This document shows positions 1 to 8,883 of a DNA stretch of 15,692 nucleotides, piece by piece (the stretch's first letter is position 1; each line of letters starts with the position of its first letter). The notes beneath the pieces were generated by a model. It was not told the DNA's origin, ran no database searches, and saw only the letters and a program-made list of their open reading frames with translations. Origin of the DNA: an uncultured Actinomycetes bacterium (GTDB lineage Bacteria; Actinomycetota; Actinomycetes; Nanopelagicales; Nanopelagicaceae); assembly GCA_903901905.1 (NCBI GenBank), contig CAIUSQ010000162.1, positions 1 to 15,692 of the forward strand. The letters run 5' to 3'. The position numbers were made by a program, and so were the translations under genes.

Positions 1-29
1 TGCTCGAGGAAACCGAAGGAAGAGGTTAG
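1..29 (+). CDS. Probable C-terminal tail of YceD/DUF177 protein (partial)
   Basis: Only the last eight codons are present. The reading frame beginning at base 3 gives LEETEGRG and ends at TAG 27-29, four bases before the GTG start of rpmF. In most bacteria the gene directly upstream of rpmF encodes YceD (DUF177), implicated in 23S rRNA accumulation, and it is often co-transcribed with rpmF. The call therefore rests on position and on an acidic tail ending just before rpmF, not on a recognisable domain. The ribosome binding site of rpmF lies inside this tail. Confidence 0.4.
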
Positions 30-33
30 AAAA

Positions 34-207
34 GTGCCAGTACCAAAGCGAAAAATGTCGCGTTCAAAGACGCGCTCTCGTCGTAGTCAGTGGAAAACAA
101 CTGCAGCTGCACTTGCTACATGTGGTCAATGCCAGCAACCAAAACTTCAGCACACTGCTTGCCCAACATGCGGTACTTATAACCGTCGTCAGGTATTAGA
201 GGTCTGA
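34..207 (+). CDS. rpmF: 50S ribosomal protein L32 (zinc-binding form)
   Basis: A 57-residue protein of the large ribosomal subunit, near the peptidyl transferase region. It begins at GTG with the diagnostic MPVPKRKMSRSKTRSRRSQW, the conserved L32 N terminus that follows the pattern VPKRKxSxSxxRxRR. Two CxxC pairs, CGQC and CPTC, form the zinc ribbon, so this is the cysteine-containing (C+) paralogue rather than the zinc-free one induced by zinc starvation. Length fits the family (about 56-60). A Shine-Dalgarno GAGG at 22-25 lies 8 bases before the start. It is too short to stand out as an ORF but the match is unambiguous. Its stop overlaps the region from which rnc is probably initiated, so the two genes are likely translationally coupled. 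Confidence 0.96.
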   Translation: MPVPKRKMSRSKTRSRRSQWKTTAAALATCGQCQQPKLQHTACPTCGTYNRRQVLEV

Positions 208-208
208 T

Positions 209-895
209 CTGAGTTCTTCGCTCACCGAGCAGCTGGGAGTAGTTCTCGATCCAGCTCTGCTTGAATTGGCCTTTACTCATCGTTCATTTGCATACGAATC
301 TGGCAGTAAAGAAACCAATGAACGTCTCGAATTTCTTGGAGATTCGGTCTTAGGTTTAATTGTAACCGAAGCACTTTATAAACGTTATCCAGATTTTGAT
401 GAAAGCCGACTCTCACCACTTCGTTCTGGAGTTGTAAACATGCGTGCCCTTGCCGATATTGCGCGGGGATTACAACTGGGCCAGTACATAAGACTTGGTA
501 AAGGCGAAGAAGTTACCGGCGGTCGAGATAAACACTCACTTTTAGCAGATGCACTGGAGGCTTTAATCGGTGCAATTTATTTGCAGTTTGGCTTTTTAAA
601 ATGCTCCGAAATTGTAGAAAAATTAATTACTCCAACTATGGATTCAGCCGTTGCCCGCGGAGCCGGTCTTGATGGAAAAACAGCATTGCAAGAGTTAGCC
701 GCTGCACTTGGAAAAGGTGCACCGGAGTATGTCGTCACCGAAGAGGGACCAGATCACGATAAAAACTTCACTGCAGTAGCGATGCTCGCGGGGCAACTCC
801 TAAGTCAAGGCAGTGGCAAGAGCAAGCGCGAGGCTGAACAAGTGGCCGCGCGAGTTGCATATGAAGCTTTAAAAACTGCCTTTCCACAGCCTTAA
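209..895 (+). CDS. rnc: Ribonuclease III
   Basis: Double-strand-specific endoribonuclease that processes rRNA precursors and structured mRNAs. The signature NERLEFLGD lies at residues 37-45 and the second catalytic cluster DALEAL near 114-119. The metal-binding residues E38, E41, D45, D114 and E117 are all present. A double-stranded RNA-binding domain follows (roughly residues 155-225, from DGKTALQELA to the end). The first ATG/GTG/TTG in frame is TTG 266, but that would remove the conserved first helix (LTEQLGVVLDPALLELAFTHRS). The frame is open back to 200, and CTG 209 has an AGAGG at 198-202, 6 bases upstream. Starting there gives 228 residues and puts the catalytic residues at exactly the E. 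coli numbers. Only one base separates it from rpmF. A mutM gene, common after rnc in actinobacteria, is absent. Confidence 0.93.
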   Translation: MSSSLTEQLGVVLDPALLELAFTHRSFAYESGSKETNERLEFLGDSVLGLIVTEALYKRYPDFDESRLSPLRSGVVNMRALADIARGLQLGQYIRLGKGEEVTGGRDKHSLLADALEALIGAIYLQFGFLKCSEIVEKLITPTMDSAVARGAGLDGKTALQELAAALGKGAPEYVVTEEGPDHDKNFTAVAMLAGQLLSQGSGKSKREAEQVAARVAYEALKTAFPQP

Positions 896-935
896 ATCTA
901 CGAAAATCCTGCGCTCTAAGCGATAGGTTTACCGC

Positions 936-3900
936 GTGTATTTGAAAAGTATGACGCTCAAGGGCTTTAAGTCCTTTGCATCAGCGACCACTCTTCGACT
1001 TGAACCCGGAATCACTTGTGTTGTCGGTCCAAATGGTTCTGGAAAATCTAACGTTGTAGATGCTCTTACCTGGGTTATGGGTGAGCAGGGTGCCAAATCT
1101 CTTCGAGGCGCCAAAATGGAAGATGTCATATTTGCAGGTACAAGTGGTCGCGCACCTCTAGGTCGTGCAGAAGTGTCACTAACAATAGACAATACAGATG
1201 GCGCTCTACCCATCGAGTATGCAGAGGTCACAATCTCCAGAATTTTATTTCGAAACGGGCAAAGCGAGTATCAGATTAATGGTGAAGCTTCTCGCTTACT
1301 AGATATTCAAGAACTGCTCAGCGACTCTGGTATCGGCCGTGAAATGCACGTCATCGTTGGTCAGGGACAGTTAGATGCAATATTGATGGCCACGCCGGAA
1401 GAGCGTCGAGGATTTATTGAAGAAGCAGCTGGTGTTTTAAAGCATAGAAAGCGTAAAGAAAAAGCTCTTCGCAAACTCGACTCAATGCAAGCAAATCTTG
1501 CCCGCATTCAAGATTTAACAGTAGAACTTCGCAGGCAGTTACGACCGCTTGGAAAACAAGCTGAGGTAGCTAAGAAAGCTGCAACAATTCAAGCAGATCT
1601 TCGTGATGCGAAGCTGCGTCTATTTGCCGATGACTATATTTCTATGTCAAAAACATTGGAACTTGAAGTTGCTGATGAGAGTGCATTACGTGAACAGCGA
1701 GCAGTTGTTGAATCAGAACTAGAGACTATTCGCCGGCGAGAAGAGGCATTGGATTCACAGGCTGCGATCGAAGGTCCACAATTAGTAGCGGCTCAAGAAC
1801 TTTATTACAACTTAAATTCACTGCGTGAAAAATTTCGTGGAACACAAAGTCTGGCTCAAGAAAGATCTCGTTTTCTAAATGAAGAGGCCGAAGAAGCACG
1901 TACTTCTGGTCGTGATCCCCAAACATTAGATCTAGAGGCACAAACGTTACGGGAAGAAGAGCGAGAACTGCGCGCCAATGTTGAAGTTGCTAAGAATGCT
2001 CTTGCGCGAGCAACCCAAGCATTAGTTTCAACCGAAGCTCTTTTGAAAAGTGATGAGGACACAATTGCAGCGGCAATGCGAGCGATTGCAGATGCTCGCG
2101 AGGGGACCGCTCGCCAAGAAGGTCACATCAAATCTTTAAATGCCCGGTTAGAAGCAATTGCCGAAGAGATCGCTCGTTTAACAAAGTCTCGAAATGAAGC
2201 ACAGGCCCGAGTTGATCAAGCACAACGTGAATATTCGACCTATGAACTTGAGATTGCTAGTGCAGACTCGGGTGAATTAGGTCTTGATTCACTTTTTGAA
2301 AGCGCGAAGTCTTCTCTTGAATCATCCAAATCAAAACTGTCGCAGCTTTTAGAGGCAGAGCGAGTAGCAGAGCGTGAACGAAATGCTGTTGAATCCAAAC
2401 TTGAAGCGATCAAATTAACTTCAGAAAACCGAGATGGCGCATCGGCGCTGTTGCGAGATTCCCGCGGTGTTTCAATCATGGGTAGTGTGGCTGGACTAAT
2501 TGAAATTGACCGAGGCTGGGAAGCAGCTGCTGCAGCAGCCCTTGGTAATTTTGCCGATGCGGTCGTCGTAAGAGATCTTTCCTCGGCAGTTACTGCGCTA
2601 ACAACATTGCGCCGTGAAAATCTAGGACAGGCTGACGTTTTGGTCTATGAGCCAGGTACTGGCAATAAGAGTTTGATTCCTTCAGGTTTGAATTCACTCT
2701 CAAGTCACGTTCGCTCAAATTCAATTGACGATTTACTTTCAACTCTATTGTCTGGAATAGTTGTCGCTGAAGATGCCAATGCGGCAGAGGCGATTCTTCG
2801 TAACCACCCAGATGTAATAGTCGTTACGCGTGATGGCGATGTAGTTTCCAAGGGTCGAGCTACTGGTGGCTCTAAATCTTCATCATCACTTATTGAAATC
2901 AAAGCATTAATCGCAAGTTTAGAATCTAAGTTGCAAGAGATTATCCATGATAGTGACCGATTAAAATTTGAGATTGCATCGGCCAACAGAGAAGTAACTT
3001 CCAAGCAGAGTGATTTTGATTCAGCGGTTTCAAAACTCAATGAATCTGATGCTCGAATTGCAGCATTAACTGAGCAACTAGCCGTTTCAGGGCAAAACAT
3101 GAAATCTTCAATGGCAGAAGTTGAGAGATTAGATGTATCGATTAATGAAGCTAATGCAACTAAATCTCGTGACGAGGGTGAAATTCTCATTGCCCAAAAT
3201 CAATTACAACAACGAGGCGATGTTGCAGAGCCAGATCATTCCCGCACAGAACTTCTACGAAGCCAAGTTTCAACTGCGAGAACAACTGAAGTTGAGGCCC
3301 GCCTTGCTGTTAGAACTATTGAAGAGAGAGTTGATTCAGTTGCAGCACGGGCCCTTGGTTTAGAAAAATCTGCCCAAGCCGAGCGTGATGCATCAGAGCG
3401 TGCTGTGCTGCGCCGCAGTACTCGTGCACGAGCCGCTGTGATTTCTCAAGCCGTTGCAGAGGCTGCATATGAAGTACTCATACACCTAGAACGTTCTATT
3501 TCAAAAGCTGCGATCGAGCGCTCTCGTTTGGATGAGTCACGCGCAAATCGAGAGGGTGAAACTTTGACGGTTCGCTCTCGTGGTCGTGAGTTAACAATTC
3601 AACTTGAATCACTGACTTCAAGTGTGCACAAAGATGAGATAGCCCGCGCAGAGCAGCGCTTACGCATTGAAACACTTGAGAGTAAAACTCTTGAAGAGTT
3701 CGGCGTAGATGCTCAAATACTCATAAGCGAATACGGACCAGATAAAGATGTTCCAACTTTCCATGAGACAGATGAAGGTGAGATCATCTCAACCGAGATG
3801 GTTCCATATCGCCGTGATCAACAACAAAAACGCTTGGCATCGGCCGAAAGATCACTGAATTTACTAGGAAAGATTAATCCGCTTGCACTTGAAGAATTCA

Positions 3901-4472
3901 CATCCCTGGAAGAGCGGCTAAAGTTTTTGGCAGAGCAGCTAGAGGATTTAAAGAATACAAAGAAAGATCTTTTGGACATCGTCAAAGAAGTCGATGATCG
4001 CGTGCAATCAATCTTCATGGAAGCGTATTTAGAGACTGCTAAACATTTCGAAGAGATTTTCGCCCGGTTATTTCCTGGTGGGGATGGACGCCTGATTTTG
4101 ACTGATCCAGATAATCCACTCACAAGTGGTGTTGATGTTGAGGCTCGTCCCCCTGGAAAACGAATAAAACGACTCTCCCTTTTATCTGGTGGAGAAAAAT
4201 CCTTAACCGCTGTTGCCATGCTTGTAGCAATCTTTAAAGCTCGCCCTAGCCCATTCTATGTACTTGATGAAGTTGAAGCAGCGTTAGATGATGTCAACTT
4301 GGGCAGGTTATTGGGAGTTTTAGAAGAGCTTCGTGAAAGTTCTCAGTTAATAATTATTACGCACCAAAAACGAACAATGGAAATTGCAGATGCTTTGTAC
4401 GGTGTGACAATGCGCGGAGATGGTGTGACAGAAGTAATTTCGCAACGCCTTCGCGAATCCGACGCTAGTTAA
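936..4472 (+). CDS. smc: Chromosome segregation protein SMC
   Basis: ATPase of 1178 residues that forms the SMC-ScpAB condensin, compacting and segregating replicated chromosomes. The N-terminal head begins MYLKSMTLKGFKSFAS and carries Walker A (GPNGSGKSN) at 31-39. Two long charged, Ala/Glu/Arg-rich coiled-coil arms (about 170-500 and 660-1010) flank the hinge (about 505-650, including ATGGSKSSSS near its end). The C-terminal head holds the ABC signature LSGGEKS (S1084-K1088) and Walker B FYVLDE with D1111 and E1112. Length is typical. The start is GTG with AGG at 925-927, 8 bases upstream; the 40-base gap after rnc shows no clear terminator. The partners scpA and scpB are not in the window. 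Long open frames on the opposite strand are by-products of the coiled-coil codon pattern. Confidence 0.98.
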   Translation: MYLKSMTLKGFKSFASATTLRLEPGITCVVGPNGSGKSNVVDALTWVMGEQGAKSLRGAKMEDVIFAGTSGRAPLGRAEVSLTIDNTDGALPIEYAEVTISRILFRNGQSEYQINGEASRLLDIQELLSDSGIGREMHVIVGQGQLDAILMATPEERRGFIEEAAGVLKHRKRKEKALRKLDSMQANLARIQDLTVELRRQLRPLGKQAEVAKKAATIQADLRDAKLRLFADDYISMSKTLELEVADESALREQRAVVESELETIRRREEALDSQAAIEGPQLVAAQELYYNLNSLREKFRGTQSLAQERSRFLNEEAEEARTSGRDPQTLDLEAQTLREEERELRANVEVAKNALARATQALVSTEALLKSDEDTIAAAMRAIADAREGTARQEGHIKSLNARLEAIAEEIARLTKSRNEAQARVDQAQREYSTYELEIASADSGELGLDSLFESAKSSLESSKSKLSQLLEAERVAERERNAVESKLEAIKLTSENRDGASALLRDSRGVSIMGSVAGLIEIDRGWEAAAAAALGNFADAVVVRDLSSAVTALTTLRRENLGQADVLVYEPGTGNKSLIPSGLNSLSSHVRSNSIDDLLSTLLSGIVVAEDANAAEAILRNHPDVIVVTRDGDVVSKGRATGGSKSSSSLIEIKALIASLESKLQEIIHDSDRLKFEIASANREVTSKQSDFDSAVSKLNESDARIAALTEQLAVSGQNMKSSMAEVERLDVSINEANATKSRDEGEILIAQNQLQQRGDVAEPDHSRTELLRSQVSTARTTEVEARLAVRTIEERVDSVAARALGLEKSAQAERDASERAVLRRSTRARAAVISQAVAEAAYEVLIHLERSISKAAIERSRLDESRANREGETLTVRSRGRELTIQLESLTSSVHKDEIARAEQRLRIETLESKTLEEFGVDAQILISEYGPDKDVPTFHETDEGEIISTEMVPYRRDQQQKRLASAERSLNLLGKINPLALEEFTSLEERLKFLAEQLEDLKNTKKDLLDIVKEVDDRVQSIFMEAYLETAKHFEEIFARLFPGGDGRLILTDPDNPLTSGVDVEARPPGKRIKRLSLLSGGEKSLTAVAMLVAIFKARPSPFYVLDEVEAALDDVNLGRLLGVLEELRESSQLIIITHQKRTMEIADALYGVTMRGDGVTEVISQRLRESDAS

Positions 4473-4483
4473 GTTATTTTCAG

Positions 4484-5320
4484 ATGGCTCTTTTCACTAA
4501 GTTAATCACCAGAATCAAAGGTGGCACAGGATTATCCTCCTCTGATTGGTCTGAGTTAGAGGCAGAACTTCTTCAGGCAGATTTGGGCCCGCTATTGGCA
4601 TCTGAATGTATTGAGCAGGCAAAAAAAATTAAGGGCGCAACTCCGGAAGAATCTTTACTTCAGTTTCTCTCCAGCAAGCTATCAAGTAAATCGCATGAAA
4701 TGAGTTTGTCTAGCTCTACAGCCACAATTTTAGTTGTAGGAGTAAATGGCACAGGTAAAACAACTTCAGTTGCAAAGCTTGCAAGATTCTATAAATCTTC
4801 GGGCAAAAGCGTTCTTATGGCTGCCGGTGACACCTTTAGAGCCGCGGCTGTAGATCAGTTAAAAACGTGGGGAGAGCGCATTGATGTTCCGGTTATTTTT
4901 GGGCAAGAAAATGGTGATCCAGCTTCTGTTGCTTTTGATGCAGCAAAACACGCACAGGCAAATAATGTAGAGGTTTTAATAATCGACACCGCTGGACGTT
5001 TGCACAATAAGAGCGATTTAATGTCGGAGTTAACTAAAGTTAAACGTGTCGTCGAAAAGACATTGCCAATCAATGAAGTTCTACTTGTTATTGATGCAAC
5101 AACTGGTCAAAATGGTTTAGCACAGGCCAAAATATTTTCAACAACCGTTGATGTCACCGGTGTAGTACTCACCAAAATGGATGGAAGCGCCAAAGGTGGT
5201 GTTGCCCTAGCGATAGAGGCTGAGTTAGGTATTCCCGTTAAGTGGGTTGGCACGGGAGAGTCAGAGATTGATTTTTCCCCTTTTAACCCGGGTGCTTATC
5301 TCAAATCCCTTCTTGCGTAA
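4484..5320 (+). CDS. ftsY: Signal recognition particle receptor FtsY (minimal NG form)
   Basis: Membrane-associated SRP GTPase that docks SRP-bound ribosomes at the Sec translocon, pairing with Ffh. At 278 residues it is near the minimal NG size. It starts directly with a short basic amphipathic helix (MALFTKLITRIKGG), which resembles the lipid-binding helix that precedes the N domain in longer homologues; the acidic A domain of E. coli FtsY is missing. G-domain motifs: GVNGTGKTT at 86-94, DTFRAAA, DTAGR at 168-172, TKMDG at 230-234 and GTGESEIDFSPF near the end. It lies 11 bases after smc. I see no good Shine-Dalgarno before its ATG, so coupling to smc translation is plausible. The smc-ftsY-amtB-glnK-ffh order is familiar from actinobacteria. 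Confidence 0.97.
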   Translation: MALFTKLITRIKGGTGLSSSDWSELEAELLQADLGPLLASECIEQAKKIKGATPEESLLQFLSSKLSSKSHEMSLSSSTATILVVGVNGTGKTTSVAKLARFYKSSGKSVLMAAGDTFRAAAVDQLKTWGERIDVPVIFGQENGDPASVAFDAAKHAQANNVEVLIIDTAGRLHNKSDLMSELTKVKRVVEKTLPINEVLLVIDATTGQNGLAQAKIFSTTVDVTGVVLTKMDGSAKGGVALAIEAELGIPVKWVGTGESEIDFSPFNPGAYLKSLLA

Positions 5321-5327
5321 CCCATTT

Positions 5328-5396
5328 GTAACAAGCCAGCATTATTTGTCACACCATCGAAACCCATAAAAGCATCGCTTGTAACCCGCGAGTAAG
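5328..5396 (+). promoter_or_regulatory. Candidate GlnR-type nitrogen regulator box upstream of amtB
   Basis: GTCAC at 5348-5352 and GAAAC at 5359-5363 are separated by six bases, an exact match to the GTnAC-n6-GAAAC half of the GlnR consensus of Streptomyces and mycobacteria. A further GTAAC at 5381-5385 and GTAAG at 5392-5396 fall on the same 11-base register (33 and 44 bases on), while the slot at 5370 is degenerate. Another GTAAC at 5328-5332 is off register by two bases. Eleven-base half-site spacing is typical of OmpR-family regulators, to which GlnR belongs, and amtB-glnK is a classic GlnR target. No glnR gene is visible here, so binding is an inference. Confidence 0.42.
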
Positions 5397-5404
5397 AGGG
5401 TTTG

Positions 5405-5454
5405 GCCTAATCAAAGGCTCTCAACGCTGAGAACTCACCTTATGAAAATTAGGC
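5405..5454 (+). promoter_or_regulatory. Inverted repeat in amtB leader, may fold over the ribosome binding site
   Basis: GCCTAAT (5405-5411) is perfectly complementary to ATTAGGC (5448-5454). It encloses a second hairpin, TCTCA (5419-5423), loop ACGC, TGAGA (5428-5432). The right outer arm covers the start of AGGCGG (5451-5456), the only plausible Shine-Dalgarno before the ATG at 5467, so folding could hide it. I do not recognise a known riboswitch family. An alternative reading is that CCTAAT (5406-5411) is a -10 box, in which case the left arm would not be transcribed. Confidence 0.33.
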
Positions 5455-5466
5455 GGTAGAAAAATT

Positions 5467-7097
<1,631 letters not shown>

Positions 7098-7105
7098 TTC
7101 TGTCA

Positions 7106-7178
7106 GTATGAGTATCTGCGATAGTGAAAAAACTTGAGCAAGGCGCTATCGCAGATACGCATACAAATTTTGATTTTT
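7106..7178 (+). terminator. Long hairpin terminator after glnK
   Basis: GTATCTGCGATAG (7112-7124) and CTATCGCAGATAC (7146-7158) are a perfect 13-base inverted repeat. The pairing continues inward by a U-G and a G-C pair and outward, after one A/G mismatch, by GTATG (7106-7110) with CATAC (7160-7164). That makes a stem of about 20 pairs with a 17-base loop starting with six A. The stem is followed by AAATTTTGATTTTT at 7165-7178, a U-rich release tract a few bases from the stem. It starts nine bases after the glnK stop, the expected place for the end of the amtB-glnK transcript. Confidence 0.68.
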
Positions 7179-7197
7179 GGTGCCGATCATCGGACCA
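7178..7197 (+). other. Small inverted repeat between terminator and ffh
   Basis: TGGT (7178-7181), a bulged G, then CCGA (7183-7186), loop TCA, TCGG (7190-7193) and ACCA (7194-7197) give an eight-pair hairpin. On DNA the core CCGATCATCGG is a near-perfect palindrome. It lies 33 bases before the ffh start, so it could be an operator, part of the ffh leader, or a second terminator stem. Nothing else identifies it. Confidence 0.3.
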
Positions 7198-7230
7198 CAG
7201 ATCTCGACTCTCAAGTACTCTGCTCCCATT

Positions 7231-8664
7231 ATGTTTGAATCGCTAGCCTCCAAATTTAGTGGGGCATTCTCATCTTTGCGGGCCAAAGGAAAGATCTCAA
7301 CAGGAGATATCGAAACTGTTTGCAGTGAAATTCGCACTGCACTCCTAGACTCAGATGTAGCTTTGCAAGTGGTCGACAAGTTCATTCAGGATGTTAAGCA
7401 GAAATCTTTAGAGGCACTGCCTGGAATGCAATCGGGCTCCAACCAAGCCAATGCAATCTTTGAGATCGTTAATAAAGAGTTAGTAGAGATACTTGGCGGT
7501 GCTACGCGCAGAATACGCATGGCGAAAAATCCACCCACTGTAATCATGTTGGCAGGACTTCAAGGCGCAGGAAAAACAACGTTAGCTGGAAAATTAGCAA
7601 AGTTTTATGCCGATCAAGGTGATACACCTTTACTTGTTGCATCGGATTTGCAACGACCTAATGCCGTCACACAGTTGCAGGTAGTTGGTGAATCAATAGA
7701 TGTTCCTGTTTTTGCTCCTGAATCGGGAAATGGTGTTGGAGATCCAGTACAAGTTGCTAAAGCCGGCGTTGAATTTGCAAAGGCAAAGTTACACAGCATT
7801 GTAATTGTTGACACAGCCGGTCGATTAGGCGTGGATCAGGAGTTAATGAATCAGGCAACAAAAATTCGTGATGCAATCAACCCGAATGAGATTTTATTTG
7901 TCGTTGATTCAATGATTGGTCAAGACGCAGTACCAACAGCGCAAGCATTCTTAGAGGGCGTTGGATTTGATGGTGTAGTCCTTACAAAACTAGATGGCGA
8001 CGCGCGAGGTGGTGCTGCCTTATCAATTGCCTCCATTACAAAACGCCCAATTATGTTTGCTTCAACTGGCGAAAAAATGGATGATTTTGATATTTTCTAT
8101 CCTGAGAGAATGGCATCTAGAATCTTGGGATTAGGTGATGTTGCTACCTTAGCCGAACAAGCAAAAAAGGCTTTTGATTCAAACTCTTCGGAAAAACTTG
8201 AGGCAAAGTTTGCAAGTGGGGAAGATTTCTCTCTTGAAGATTTTCTTGAACAACTGCAAGCTATGTCAAAAATGGGAAGTATGACAAAACTATTGGCAAT
8301 GTTGCCTGGTGCAGGTGCTATGAAAAAACAGATAGACAACTTTGATGAAGGTGAAATCGTTCGCTCTAGATCAATAGTTGAATCTATGACGCCGGCAGAA
8401 CGGGCAAATCCAAAGGTGCTGAACGGTTCTAGGCGGGCACGTATTGCTATTGGTTGCGGCCGTAAAGTTTCAGATGTAAATAATCTTATTGATCGTTTTA
8501 CAGCAGCTCAAAAAATGATGAAACAGGTAAGAAGTTCGGGCATGCCAGCAATGCCCAACCTACCAACCTTGTCGGAGGGCTCAACGGTCAATAAAGCTCC
8601 AACAAAGAAGAAGTCCAAATCGGGAAATCCAGCCAAACGGGCCCTAGAAGAGGGTCTGAGTTAG
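7231..8664 (+). CDS. ffh: Signal recognition particle protein Ffh
   Basis: SRP54-family GTPase of 477 residues that binds signal sequences and SRP RNA and delivers ribosome-nascent chains to FtsY. N domain about 1-95; G domain with GLQGAGKTT at 109-117, DTAGR at 194-198 and TKLDGDARGG at 252-261. The methionine-rich M domain follows from about 305, with a finger-loop region (MSKMGSMTKLLAMLPG) and the RNA-binding NGSRRARIAIGCGRKVSDVN, where the usual GSG is GCG. A basic Lys/Ser/Pro-rich tail follows. ATG 7231 is chosen because MFESLASKFSGAF matches the family N terminus. An in-frame GTG at 7177 would add 18 unconserved residues and would start inside the hairpin region. No Shine-Dalgarno precedes 7231; a TACTCT at 7216-7221 could be a -10 box giving a nearly leaderless transcript. 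Confidence 0.97.
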   Translation: MFESLASKFSGAFSSLRAKGKISTGDIETVCSEIRTALLDSDVALQVVDKFIQDVKQKSLEALPGMQSGSNQANAIFEIVNKELVEILGGATRRIRMAKNPPTVIMLAGLQGAGKTTLAGKLAKFYADQGDTPLLVASDLQRPNAVTQLQVVGESIDVPVFAPESGNGVGDPVQVAKAGVEFAKAKLHSIVIVDTAGRLGVDQELMNQATKIRDAINPNEILFVVDSMIGQDAVPTAQAFLEGVGFDGVVLTKLDGDARGGAALSIASITKRPIMFASTGEKMDDFDIFYPERMASRILGLGDVATLAEQAKKAFDSNSSEKLEAKFASGEDFSLEDFLEQLQAMSKMGSMTKLLAMLPGAGAMKKQIDNFDEGEIVRSRSIVESMTPAERANPKVLNGSRRARIAIGCGRKVSDVNNLIDRFTAAQKMMKQVRSSGMPAMPNLPTLSEGSTVNKAPTKKKSKSGNPAKRALEEGLS

Positions 8665-8883
8665 GCTCCAAGCTAGCCGAGTACAGCCAGAAGCTAGCTC
8701 CAATAATCTTGATCCTTGGAGTTTGCTCGATTTCCTTCTAGGGGCAGTAGATGGCAGAATTGCGATCCTGTTGATGGGGCCCTCTACCCCCGTTCAACAT
8801 CCATTACCGATAGTTACGGATTTTGATTGCGCACCCCGCTGCATTCATTACTCGTGACACACAAATACAGGAGTACAACTTTC
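8665..8883 (+). other. 219-base gap between ffh and rpsP with several inverted repeats
   Basis: No protein-coding region is recognisable. Immediately after the ffh stop CTCCAAG (8666-8672) can pair with CTTGGAG (8715-8721), and within it AGCTAGC (8671-8677) with GCTAGCT (8693-8699); the two share two bases, so they fold either as a shortened nested pair or as alternatives. Further on TGTTGA (8769-8774) pairs with TCAACA (8794-8799) around GGGG (8776-8779) and CCCC (8787-8790). The first group may serve as the ffh terminator, although the T-rich stretch after it is interrupted. The second may belong to the rpsP leader. I looked for the conserved loop of SRP RNA and do not see it on either strand. 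A promoter for the rpsP operon is expected here but no clear -35/-10 pair stands out. Confidence 0.5.

Noticed and set aside
2705..3190. 161-codon open frame on the minus strand inside smc, and other antisense frames within smc
   Set aside because: They lie wholly inside a certain gene, have Ser/Ala/Arg-rich low-complexity translations typical of antisense to coiled-coil codons, and resemble no protein family.
3133..3363. 76-codon plus-strand frame overlapping smc in another frame
   Set aside because: It lies within smc, has no ribosome binding site of note and no recognisable domain.
5397..5466. Known glutamine riboswitch (glnA RNA) upstream of amtB
   Set aside because: The conserved junction bases of that family are not present; only generic stems are seen.
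7177..7230. Upstream GTG extension of ffh by 18 residues
   Set aside because: The extra residues match nothing in the family, the start would sit inside a hairpin, and MFESLASKF at 7231 is the normal N terminus.
8827..8883. Upstream TTG extension of rpsP by 19 residues
   Set aside because: S16 normally begins MA-x-KIRL-x-RMG, which is exactly what TTG 8884 gives, with AGGAG ten bases before it; the extension is unlike S16.
8665..8883. SRP RNA gene next to ffh
   Set aside because: I looked on both strands for the conserved SRP apical loop (GGAAGGAAGCAG-like) and did not find it; the stems present do not form one long hairpin.
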